A stretch of DNA of 64,000 nt, taken from the NCBI GenBank assembly GCA_030848705.1, contig CM061244.1, positions 111,125,111 to 111,189,110 of the forward strand. Reading direction: 5' to 3'. The notes under the pieces are model-generated. The model was given only the letters and a program-made list of their open reading frames with translations, had not been told where the DNA came from and made no database searches. The DNA comes from Heracleum sosnowskyi. Its lineage: Eukaryota; Streptophyta; Magnoliopsida; Apiales; Apiaceae. The position numbers and the translations under genes are program-made. Positions 55,491-64,000 of the stretch are shown in pieces (position 1 is the first letter of the stretch; each line of letters opens with the position of its first letter).

Positions 55491-57413
55491 AATCTAAAGG
55501 ACTCCACAGATAGGAGGCTTGATGAAAAACTCCCACTTCTCACTGTTGCCAGGATGACCACCTTCTTCAACAAGGATAATGAGGTGGCAACTACCTTGAA
55601 AACTCTTACTTCTAGGGTGGACAAAGTGGAAGCCACATTAACTCAAATGCAGCAGGCACAGGAGAAGCAAACTCAACTTTTGACTCAGCTAGTGGCAGCT
55701 CAAGGTCTCCATGTTATTACTCTTGTTGATAACAAAAAGGGGGAGAAATCTAAGGAGCTTAATATTCAAATCACAAGAGTTATGGTCCCAGCCATTTCTT
55801 TACCACAAGAGCCATTAGCTATGGGGGAGTCACTAAAGAATAAATTGGATGGCATTGACCTGATTCAACAGGCATCTATGAGGCAACAACTTGCTACACA
55901 GATTAAAGAAAAATGGTCTGGCATTGATGCAAGGATTAAGAAGATAGCTGAAACTGCAAGAACACATCCATCAACGGATCAAGCTACTTCTACAGCAACG
56001 GATGAGCCTATCACATCATCAACGAATGCCATGGTCTTAGTGTCAACGGAATTGGAGCCACAAACTAAATCATCTTATAATCTTAAACCTCTTCTACATG
56101 GAGTGATAACTGGTCCAAGGAAAGAAAAGGGACAAACTTCATATATTAGAGATGTGGATACAGCTATATTTCAAAGATGCTTATCTCCAAGATCCCCAGC
56201 TAAACCAAAGGGCAAGAACATTGCTAGGACATTCTATCCTCCTCCACTTCCTGATGAGCTTAAGGTTCTGAGTGAACTAATTATAAAATTCAAGGCAAGC
56301 AATGTGCCTGAGATCAGGAATCAAAGAGCAATAATCTACAGGAATGGACAAGAGATCTGTGTTTGGGTTGGTCACCCAAATTTTGCTGAAGCTAGAGTTG
56401 AGGAATCAGCTAGGGCAGACATGCAAGCTCTTGTAGTTGCCCAGGCTCTAGATGAAGAGGAAAGACAGCAAGAAGAAAAAGCTAGGGTTGAAGCTGAGGA
56501 AGCAAAGGAAAAGAGAAAAAGTACAAGGCAACCCAAGGCAAGAGCTAAAAGAAACTTGGCATTTGATAAGGATGATTCTCAAGACACTGTAACAGATGCC
56601 CCTGTAACAGCTGTGCCTTCAACCTTCTCAGACCAAAGCATTGGAGGAAAATTAGCTTGTGATCCTAAACATCCTGTTAATTTTCATGATCAACCAATTG
56701 TGCCAAAGGAAGAGCCTTTTGAGTTTGATGAAGCTAATTTTCCCAAATTTCTAATTGAGATGGATGCAAAGAAGAAATCACAGCAGAAGGTTTCTAAGGC
56801 TAAGCCAGTTTTTGTGAGGAGGCCACAGGTTGAGAAACCACCAACAAACCCAGAGGACTTCATCTACATTGCTAACATAAAGGAGAAGTCAGACTTAAAC
56901 CTATATCTTGAGGACTTGGTAGAAGTGAAAGGGATTGCAGCCACTCAGAAATTACCAAAGAGATTAGTGTTTGTCTACAAGGGTGGAAGGGAAAGAATCT
57001 GGCCTCTGCACAGAATTCTAGGAGAAGACTATCAGACTCTGATGGTGGTGTTCAAATGCTTAAAGAAAGATTTTGGGTTCACCAAAACTGTCAAGTCTGA
57101 GGTTGTCTCCAAGATTTGTCAAATCAAAGCTAGCTGGAACAAACCTGATGCACTTCCCAGGGTTCTAAAGGTCCCTCAATCAGGAAAGAAAATTCATCTC
57201 CAACCCTTTTGGATGATGGAATTCAGAGACAATGACAACTGCATAAGATTCTTCAGAATGGAGGACCAATTGGAAAAGGCATCTATTGAAACTCTAAGAT
57301 TCATGCAATCCAAGTTGGGTGAACAAGATGAAGAAGAGAAGATTTTCTACAGGAGGCTCCAAGCTCAGATTGAGGAGAACAATGCAAGGAAAGGGAAGAA
57401 AACAAGGCCATAG
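55491..57413 (+). pseudogene. ORF3 of copy B, C-terminal part
   Basis: Open to TAG 57411. Coiled coil (LTSRVDKVEATLTQMQQAQE, near 55605). Block RAIIYRNGQEICVWVGHPNF (56327). Glu-rich helix. Basic segment. PPTNPEDFIYIANI (56840). Then RLVFVYKGGRERIWPLHRIL and LGEDYQTLMVVFKCLKKDFG, absent in A/C by deletion. Ends with an Arg/Lys-rich helix (IEENNARKGKKTRP). It could be a nucleic-acid-binding protein; no known fold is recognised. Confidence 0.8.
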
Positions 57414-57611
57414 AGACAAAGTTGATAAATCTGCTCAGGCTAGAGGAGCAGCTCTGTGCACTTGTATTGTAAGAATTTCTAATTTGTGTTCAGTCAATTT
57501 TCAATAAATCATGAATCTCAATACAAATTCTACTTTTGTAATTTTTAATTTGTCTAAGTGTTTTTGTTATCATCAAGGCTCTTGATTTATGGCTGTTATT
57601 CTATCAGTCAT

Positions 57612-57625
57612 AAATTGGGGGAGAT
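57612..57625 (+). other. polypurine tract of copy B
   Basis: AAATTGGGGGAGAT directly before the 3' LTR. Confidence 0.87.
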
Positions 57626-58424
57626 TGTTAGGAATATGTTGTTCTTGATGATAATTATAAAAACACTTAGTAGATTTTGTGTTAAGTCACTTTTGTAACT
57701 GTCAACGGAATGGTATGCTTTGCAGCTTCCGTTGACAGGTAGCTCATCAACGAAATGAGTGATGTACCAATTGCACTGTACAATACTTCACTGGTTGATA
57801 TACATTTGTTGTAGGTATATATTAAATAAGTTTTCTAAGTCATGTTGACTATGTACTAGATAGGAAAAATAGGTTGGTTAAGTGTAAATATATTGTGCCT
57901 TGCAATTTTGCCTAAGTGAAGACATGTCAACGGAATGAAGATTAGTCTATCAACGGAATGAAGATTAGTCTTTCAACGGAATAAAGATTACTCTATCAAC
58001 GAAATGAAGAATATACCATCAACGAAATGAAGAATAAAGCTATCAACGAAACACATCTTTCGGCTATCAACGAATCATTATCACTTTTCTGAATAGTTGA
58101 CAAAGTGATAGTGACAGTTTTCTGACAGATCAAAAGGTGATGTAGAAGTGTACTTTGGATTGGAAGCCATCAAAATGGACACTGGGAATAAGGAAACATT
58201 CCAATTTCCTATTAGGTTCTTGAGTGGGATCATAATAAGCATGAAGACAAAAGACAAGATCTCCAAGGACCATTGGACAAAAGGGATGAAAAGCAAGCTA
58301 CTGGCGGTTACCTTTAGTGTATTTTAGTGTAGCCAAAAATAGCATTGTAAACTTGAGTTTTATAACCAAGTGTAGTAGTTCTTTTTTTGTGATAAGTGAG
58401 TGAGATAAAAATAGTTTGTATTAA
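57626..58424 (+). repeat. 3' LTR of copy B, 3' truncated
   Basis: Starts TGTTAGGAATATG and keeps the 93 bp missing from the 5' LTR. It has the TCAACG array from 57927 to about 58090. Ends abruptly after GTTTGTATTA; about 255 bp that should follow, including the polyadenylation region and CA end, are missing. Confidence 0.9.
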
Positions 58425-58907
58425 ACAATTAATGCTTACATATTAAATAAAAAAAAATCATTAATATATAATAGGGGTAATTTGGTAATTATACATTGAA
58501 TAAATTGTCTCATCCAACTACCTAGTTGCTCTATTATATATATAATAATAGATAGATAGATTATATAAAATTATATTACATTTATATATATGTTGTCCAT
58601 GTTACTTTTAGAAAATTAGTTGTTTAAATTAGAAAATGTAAAATTATATTACCTTTTTATATATGTGTTGCTCGTGTTACTTTTAGAAAATTAGTTGTTT
58701 AAGTTACAAAAAAATAAAAAAGGTTATGTGTTTAGCTGAAAAGGGTAAGTGGTTATTTATTAATAATTATATATAACAATATTACCATTACATATTTATT
58801 TTTCATGTGTTATGTTTAGAAGAAGAGTTGTTTTAGTTCGAAAATGTAGATCAGATAATGTTTTTGCCGAAAAAGGTAATGAGTTATAAATATGTAATAA
58901 TATTACC

Positions 58908-58947
<40 letters not shown>

Positions 58948-59140
58948 ACTAGTTTTATTTTTAGAAGATGGGTTGTTTTGGTTAGAAAAATATATAAAAT
59001 AGGTAATGTGTTTTAGCTGAAAAAATAATTGGTTATAAATAAATTGATTATAGATAGGCCCGACCCAAATTATAGATAGGCCCGACCCAAATACCGACCG
59101 ACCGACCAAAACTTTTAATGTTTCGTCTTTAATAATATAC

Positions 59141-59172
59141 CAGCTTAAAACCTATGCGATGCACGGATTGTT
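59141..59172 (-). mobile_element. Helitron-like 3' terminus, copy 1
   Basis: CCAGCTTAAAACCTATGCGATGCACGG; minus strand ends CTGG after a degraded hairpin. Confidence 0.4.
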
Positions 59173-59643
59173 AATTGTTATTTTATTATTATATTTTTAA
59201 TATTTTATTAATTATATTTGTTAAAAAAATAAGTATGCATGTTATAATAGCTAAATACTTTTAATTAATTGAAAACATTAAAACAAATTTTAAAATAAAT
59301 AAGTAAGGGTTTGCCCGTTATATTTTTGGAAAATGAGGGGTTTTAGTAAGAAAAAAATAAAAAATGTAACATATATTTAGTTTAAAAAGGTAAATGCCCG
59401 TGATATTTTTGGAAAATGATGTTTTAAAATTTAATAATTAAAAGTATTTAAATTCGTTTTAAAATAAATAAGTAAAGGGTTTCCTATGATATTTTTGAAA
59501 AAAAAAATGAATTTTAATGAGAAAAATAGAAAAAGTAAATTGAAAAATAAATAAGTAAAGGGTTGCTATGATATTTAGAAAAGAAGGGACTTTGTTATAA
59601 AAAATCTATAATGTGTTTTAAAGTAATTGGTTATAAATAGGTA

Positions 59644-59676
59644 CTAGCTTAAAACCCGTGTGATGCACGGATTGTT
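59644..59676 (-). mobile_element. Helitron-like 3' terminus, copy 2
   Basis: CTAGCTTAAAACCCGTGTGATGCACGG: CCGTG-TGATG-CACGG hairpin, CTAG end on the minus strand. The 200 bp after it match those after copy 1. Confidence 0.5.
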
Positions 59677-60186
59677 ATTAATAATCATTATTTTTATTAT
59701 TTATGTTTTAATATTTCATTAATTTACATTTGCTAAAAAAATAAGTAGGCGTGTTAAACTTTTTTAAATAATTAAAAGTATTAAAATAAATTTTAAAATA
59801 AATTAATAACTGTTTATCCGTTATATTTTTGGAAAAGTAGGGGTTTTAGTAAGGAAAAATAGAAAAAGTAATATGTTAGAAATGAATACTACCAGAAACT
59901 AGACAGAGGGGGGGTGAATGGATAGTTTGGTATATTTTTCGACTCTTGATTGCTAAGTAACAGACTGTATATGATTATGATATGTAATATGCAGAAAGTA
60001 AATAACACACACAATCACTTTAATCTACTTTGTATAAGCAAATTAAATACTACAGCTTTCCAAGAAATTCACAATCGAATTTCTGGCTTCTAAACAAGAA
60101 CAGTTTGAACTTGCTTGCTTACAGAGAAAAGAGCTTAGCAAATAACTATGTGTATCTCTCTTACAGCTAACAATAGGGTGTGCATC

Positions 60187-60196
60187 ATATATATAA
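60187..60196 (-). promoter_or_regulatory. TATA box in E LTR
   Basis: Minus strand TTATATATAT, with GGGC on its upstream side, downstream of the CpG-rich array in the direction of transcription. Confidence 0.5.
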
Positions 60197-60552
60197 GCCC
60201 TATACAAACTAGTGCACACACCTATTTTTACACAGTTACCCCTTGCTGAAAGTCCAACTTGTTCTGCCATAAGACGTTAACTGTGTCAGGAAGGACCACC
60301 TGCTTTTCGGAGTCTTTCCCGTTTCTGTAGCTGCTTGTCTCTTATCTTTCTCTCCAAGTTTAGCTGTAGATTTGCCATCTGTTCTTTGGACCACCTTGCC
60401 AGAACAAATGCTTCAGTATTTGTCTCTTTTGATTCTTGGTTCTGTACCTTGATTTGTCTTGTTATAAACGGCTAAGTGTTGATATCGTGAACTCCACTTC
60501 ATTCCTGACTTCGCGATCTCACTTGTGAGGACTTCGCGATATAGCCTTTGAC

Positions 60553-60677
60553 GACTTTGCGACATAGGTCATTTGAAGACTATGCGACATAGTTCATTTG
60601 AAGACTATGCGACATAGTTCATTTGAAGACTATGCGACATAGTTCATTTGAAGACTATGCGACATAGTTCATTTGAA
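60553..60677. repeat. five 25-bp tandem units with GCGACATAG in E LTR
   Basis: Units start at 60553, 60578, 60603, 60628 and 60653; the last four are identical (GACTATGCGACATAG then TTCATTTGAA). Confidence 0.95.
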
Positions 60678-61153
60678 GACTTCACGATCTAGGCTACTTT
60701 GACTTTGCTGACTTCAACACTTCACGACATGTGTCTTGAGGACTTCTCGACATAGTACAAATTGGACTATGCGATATAGTACTTCACGACATGGATATTG
60801 GTGACTTCACGACATAGCTTTCTTCTGACTTTGCTATATAATGCCTTAGACAAATTTCTGCAACTTATTTCTTCATAGCCTTATTTATCTCTATCCTGCT
60901 GCATGAACACTTCTGAACTTCTACCAGGATAATTATTCAATGGCCTATATACAATCTAGATGCAAGAAACTTTACTAAGCTCATTATACCTTTGAGCATA
61001 CATGATCAAGCTAATGTTCATGAGAACAAGACAAGTACATTTAGAGACCTATACTATATCCCAGTGATAGAAATCACTAGGTCATGTAATGTGACATAGT
61101 CACATAGCGTAGGCTTGTTAATAGTGGTATTCAGGCATGTCTTGAGCCTAACA

Positions 61154-61167
61154 ATCTCCCCCAAATT
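61154..61167 (-). other. polypurine tract of element E
   Basis: Minus strand AATTTGGGGGAGAT directly before TGTTAGGC. Confidence 0.87.
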
Positions 61168-61307
61168 ATGAGTAAGACCCTTAGGCACAATTTCATGTCT
61201 GATAACAAGCCTAACTAACATAAAAATAACATATATAAAGAAGATACAGTTAAGCACAGAGTTTGATAACAACTTGGAATTTTAGGCTTACAGAATTTTT
61301 CCTTGAG
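61168..61307 (-). other. 3' untranslated region of element E
   Basis: Short non-coding stretch between the ORF3 stop and polypurine tract. Confidence 0.6.
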
Positions 61308-64000
61308 CTACATAGCTTCTGTTTCCAGTTGTTTCTCTAAGAAATCATCATAGACCTTCTTCTTCCTTATTTCTTCATTCTTCTTTATTTCAGAGATGGC
61401 CATTAGAATTTCATCTCTAGCAATCATTTCTTCAATGAGAGGAGAATCCTTTAGATCTTCAGCTGCTGTTCTGAGGGCACTTTCCACATAAGAGTGTATA
61501 AACTCCATCCTTATCTTGCTTTTTCCTCCATAAAGATTTTTGTACTCCACAGTATAAGGATTTAGCTTTACCCTGCACAGCCCTTTCTTCCTCAGCTCCT
61601 TTGCTCTTTCATCCATCTCAGCCATCTCCTTCTCTTTCTGACACCTCTTTTCTTCATTTTCTTTCCTCAGGTTTTCTTCATAATCAGCATGCATTTTCAA
61701 GAACCTGGAAATATCTATTTTCCATGTCCTTTCTTCCTTTTCTTCAAAATTCAGTAAGGCATTTATCCTTTCAAGCTCATATTTATAGAAATGTTGCCAG
61801 CCTCCTTGCTTCATAACCTTCTCTCTTCCATCAGTGTACTTGATCTCTAGATGATCTAGCTTCACCTTGACTTCAAAGATTCTTTGAGCTCTCAAGAATG
61901 CTAGGGCATCTTCATCATAGTCTTCATCAAGAGGAAGCACTTTGATCCCTACAACATTAGTGATTACCCCATTCTTCTTTGTTATCCTTGTCCTCTTAGC
62001 TGCCCTCTTGATCTTCATATGCTTCACTTGAGGTAGCTTTGTGGAGCAGGGAGAATTAGTCTTCAGTGCCACATCACTTGGAAGTAGCTTCACTCCTTTC
62101 CCCTTCATCCACTGTAACACTCCACTGGCTGTTACTTTGTGGAAGTGTTTTCTTGATATTCCTTTTGTGGCTCCATCTTTCTTATGTGGCAATTCAGGTT
62201 CAGAAGTCTTAGATAATGATTTTGGAGGATCATTACTAATAGTACCCACCCTAGACTTAGAGTCTTGTGTTTTGGTTAAAGTACTACTAGCAATGTCCTT
62301 GACTTGCTGAATTCCACTTCTTGTTTTCTTAACTGATTCTTTTGTCCCCTTGCCATCCCTCTTGCTATCATCAGCTTCCTTTGATTTCTTTGAATATTTG
62401 CTCCTGCTGCTTTCAGTAGATCCATCCTTATCTCTCCTTGACTGAGATCTCCTTTTATAGGTTTTCTCCTCATCATCATCATCATCATCATCCTTCTTTT
62501 TGCTCTTTTCTTTGACAGATTCAGGAATGACTCCATGAATCAGAAAAGATTGTAGAGTGTGAATCATCTCTAGTTCCTCAGCTATCCTGACTCCCCTCTT
62601 GGCTCTTAGCATTTGCAGCACCTGGTTGATCTTTGCATTATTCTTTCTTGTCAAATCTGAAGGGATCACCAACTGGTCAATGTTGCTGTCTTGAGATAGA
62701 CTTTGGAAGATTATTGTCTTTGGCTTTGAGATAACCTCAGGCAGTCTTTGATCTTGATCTATCTTCAAGTCATCAAACAGTCTCTTGTTGTTAGCCCCGC
62801 CTTGTTCTATTAAGTCCATTATTGTTGACAGCTCAGTGAATCTCAGTTTCTCTAGAGTTTGAAAAGCTAGGTGCCACAAGCAGTTGTCCTTGCACACCAT
62901 GATTATCTCTCTTAGATGGACATCCTTGATTTTCCTTACTGCAACTGTGAAGTACTTGATGTTTTCCTTGAGCTTCTTTCTGTAAGTCCTTGCATCTTCT
63001 TGTGCATCTCTGTAGGTGGCTTTCAGAAGCTCCAGGAAGGCCTCATCATGATAGATGTGAGAATTGGCAACTTCCTGTAGCTTGGCCTCTGTGATTGTTG
63101 TAGCCTTGACAGGTTGAGCATTGGAAGTAGGTTGAGCAGGTTGAGGAGTTGAGATATCTATAGGCATTGTGGATGGATAGAAGGTGGTTGAAATAGTGCT
63201 CTTTTGACCTTCTGCACTGATGACCTCTACAGGGGGGAGGATTATTGGCTTTATTGTTTCTTCAGAAATTTTGCCCTTAAGCTTCTGTTGCTTGGCAGGT
63301 ACTCCCCCTTTCTTTTTCAGAATGACCTCCTTTTCTTTCTCCCCCTTAGGCTTGGAATCAGACAAGATGTCTTGAGCTTCCCCAGGGATAGGCAGGTTCA
63401 TATGTCTCATCATTGAGGTCATCATTTGTTGTTGCACCAACAAAATATTAGAAGTGGAGTTGGTTTGATCATCCATCTTAGCATTAAGCTGCTCCAAGGA
63501 GTGAGATAGTCCTTTGTTTTCTGCTTTCAGTTCAGCTACCTCTCTTTCCAAGCTGTCCACTTTTGAGAAAAGTTGTTGAGATTTGAAGGAGTTAAGGGAT
63601 TGATCCTTGAGTTTGGAGAATTCAAACTTGGAGATATCAGAAATAGGAACCTCATCAACAAGCTTGTTCCCATACTGATTCTTCCAGAGTACTGTAAGCA
63701 TGGAGTTTGAGTTGATGTTGGCCTGCACCTGATTGTCTAGCTTGGTAGAGAGCTTCTTCATATTATCTGAAACCATAGCTAGGGTGCAGTCCATTGTGGT
63801 GACATTTGAGGCAGTTTTCTGGACTTCCTTAAGAATGCCATCTACCTTGGGAAAGCTTGAAAGAAAACAAGTCTTGAGTTGAGCATTAGAATGAGCTGTT
63901 TCTTCCTGAATGATGGAGATTTCTGACTGAAGACCCTTCCCAAGAAAATGCATAGCCTTAAGTTGGCTCTTGTAGACATCATTAACTGCATCATAGATTT
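61308..64000 (-). CDS. ORF3 of element E, open to the window edge (at least 896 codons)
   Basis: The minus-strand frame ends at TAG 61308-61310 and is open upstream to 64000 (IYDAVNDVYKSQLKAMHFLG across 63953), so the start is outside. Order: coiled coil (LEREVAELKAENKGLSHSLE, near 63530); Lys/Gln linker; a helical block near 62900; an Asp run followed by Lys/Arg/Ser-rich sequence (62380-62500); then modules IKYTDGREKVMKQGGWQHFY (about 61790-61850) and VEYKNLYGGKSKIRMEFIHS (about 61500-61550) joined by a Glu/Arg/Lys helix. It is the only undamaged ORF3 here. Probably a cytosolic or nuclear nucleic-acid-binding protein; no signal peptide or membrane span is visible in this part. Confidence 0.82.
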   Translation of the reverse strand, partial: IYDAVNDVYKSQLKAMHFLGKGLQSEISIIQEETAHSNAQLKTCFLSSFPKVDGILKEVQKTASNVTTMDCTLAMVSDNMKKLSTKLDNQVQANINSNSMLTVLWKNQYGNKLVDEVPISDISKFEFSKLKDQSLNSFKSQQLFSKVDSLEREVAELKAENKGLSHSLEQLNAKMDDQTNSTSNILLVQQQMMTSMMRHMNLPIPGEAQDILSDSKPKGEKEKEVILKKKGGVPAKQQKLKGKISEETIKPIILPPVEVISAEGQKSTISTTFYPSTMPIDISTPQPAQPTSNAQPVKATTITEAKLQEVANSHIYHDEAFLELLKATYRDAQEDARTYRKKLKENIKYFTVAVRKIKDVHLREIIMVCKDNCLWHLAFQTLEKLRFTELSTIMDLIEQGGANNKRLFDDLKIDQDQRLPEVISKPKTIIFQSLSQDSNIDQLVIPSDLTRKNNAKINQVLQMLRAKRGVRIAEELEMIHTLQSFLIHGVIPESVKEKSKKKDDDDDDDEEKTYKRRSQSRRDKDGSTESSRSKYSKKSKEADDSKRDGKGTKESVKKTRSGIQQVKDIASSTLTKTQDSKSRVGTISNDPPKSLSKTSEPELPHKKDGATKGISRKHFHKVTASGVLQWMKGKGVKLLPSDVALKTNSPCSTKLPQVKHMKIKRAAKRTRITKKNGVITNVVGIKVLPLDEDYDEDALAFLRAQRIFEVKVKLDHLEIKYTDGREKVMKQGGWQHFYKYELERINALLNFEEKEERTWKIDISRFLKMHADYEENLRKENEEKRCQKEKEMAEMDERAKELRKKGLCRVKLNPYTVEYKNLYGGKSKIRMEFIHSYVESALRTAAEDLKDSPLIEEMIARDEILMAISEIKKNEEIRKKKVYDDFLEKQLETEAM

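Larger units (their letters stand above)
46899..58424 (+). mobile_element. Sirevirus-type copia element, family S1, copy B (both LTRs)
   Basis: Complete layout: LTR, primer site, gag, protease, integrase, RT, RNase H, spacer, ORF3, polypurine tract, LTR. It is closely similar to A/C along its whole length. Lesions: a nonsense codon in gag, a large gag deletion that fuses gag to pol, an RT deletion with filler DNA, a lost Asp codon in YVDD, four stops in ORF3 and deletions in both LTRs. LTRs differ at about 13 positions in roughly 730 shared bases by eye. Confidence 0.93.
58430..59873. other. AT-rich intergenic DNA, Helitron-like repeats
   Basis: No gene. An (AT)n run at about 58912-58942, repeated GTTACTTTTAGAAAATTAGT units (58600, 58676), duplicated ATAGATAGGCCCGACCC, and two homologous blocks, each starting with a Helitron-like end (59141 and 59644). 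Element E is inserted at the end of the second block. Confidence 0.55.
59874..61153 (-). repeat. 3' LTR of element E (1,280 bp)
   Basis: Minus strand runs from TGTTAGGCTCAAGAC at 61153 to ATTCATTTCTAACA at 59874. TATA-like TATATATA on the minus strand at about 60187-60196. Contains the 25-bp array at 60553-60677 amid further GACTTCRCGAYATAG-like words (60520-60830). Confidence 0.85.
59874..64000 (-). mobile_element. Sirevirus-type copia element, family S3 (element E), 3' part
   Basis: Minus-strand element cut by the window edge: LTR 59874-61153, polypurine tract, 3' UTR and a long open ORF3. The LTR start TGTTAGGCTC, end TAACA and tract GGGGGAGAT match the style of S1 and S2, but the sequence is a separate family. 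Confidence 0.85.

Noticed and set aside
60553..60677. 25-bp tandem units as a CRISPR-like array
   Set aside because: Units are contiguous with no variable spacers, in a plant LTR.
61601..61816. Plus-strand ORFs opposite the E ORF3
   Set aside because: They are shadows of the long minus-strand frame and have no recognisable motifs.

Overview
The window is repeat-dense plant nuclear DNA, most likely from a eudicot with a large genome. The evidence is plant LTR-retrotransposon proteins, tRNA-iMet-type primer sites (TGGTATCAGAG), a plant CACTA element carrying exons of a plant glutathione peroxidase, Helitron-like ends and very AT-rich intergenic DNA. I see no intact host gene. The species cannot be named from the sequence.

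Layout: (1) 1-4074 and 16003-21683 (+) are two halves of one Sirevirus-type Ty1/copia element, here called family S1, copy A/C. Its gag, pol, extra 3' ORF (ORF3) and 3' LTR are all damaged. (2) 4075-16002 (+) is a second Sirevirus-type element (family S2, element D). It is complete with both LTRs and sits inside A/C with a 5-bp target duplication TTACT. (3) 21684-25683 is AT-rich DNA with a 449-bp CACTA-like MITE, a Helitron-like end and a Stowaway-like remnant. (4) 25684-43044 (-) is a Ty3/gypsy Tat-lineage element (F) with dual RNase H and target duplication GATCT. A 4.56-kb solo LTR (G, 25807-30364) is nested in its 3' LTR, and a 5.0-kb CACTA transposon (H, 31758-36768) is nested in its integrase. 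H carries exons of a glutathione peroxidase gene. (5) 43050-46898 is AT-rich DNA with Helitron-like repeats and microsatellites. (6) 46899-58424 (+) is a second S1 copy (B) with both LTRs. (7) 58430-59873 is again AT-rich Helitron-like repeat. (8) 59874-64000 (-) is the 3' end of a third Sirevirus-type family (S3, element E): a complete LTR and an open ORF3 that runs off the window.

The autonomous parts of these elements are gag (particle protein), protease, integrase, reverse transcriptase and RNase H. All three Sirevirus-type families add a very large ORF downstream of pol. Every pol in the window is broken, usually in an informative way: YVDD lost in D, one catalytic Asp codon lost in B, two deletions of about 170 bp in A, and nonsense or frameshift lesions in F.

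The strongest unexplained pattern is that each Sirevirus-type family carries its own short word scattered in both orientations. In S1 it is TCAACGRAA; in S2 it is AAACTCTGA. These words occur in the LTR, in the untranslated spacers and inside low-complexity linkers of gag, pol or ORF3, often phased at 23-25 bp, and are read in different protein frames at different sites. S3 has an analogous 25-bp CpG-containing LTR array. This looks like selection on DNA or RNA rather than protein, and it is the best candidate for an undescribed element-encoded recognition system.
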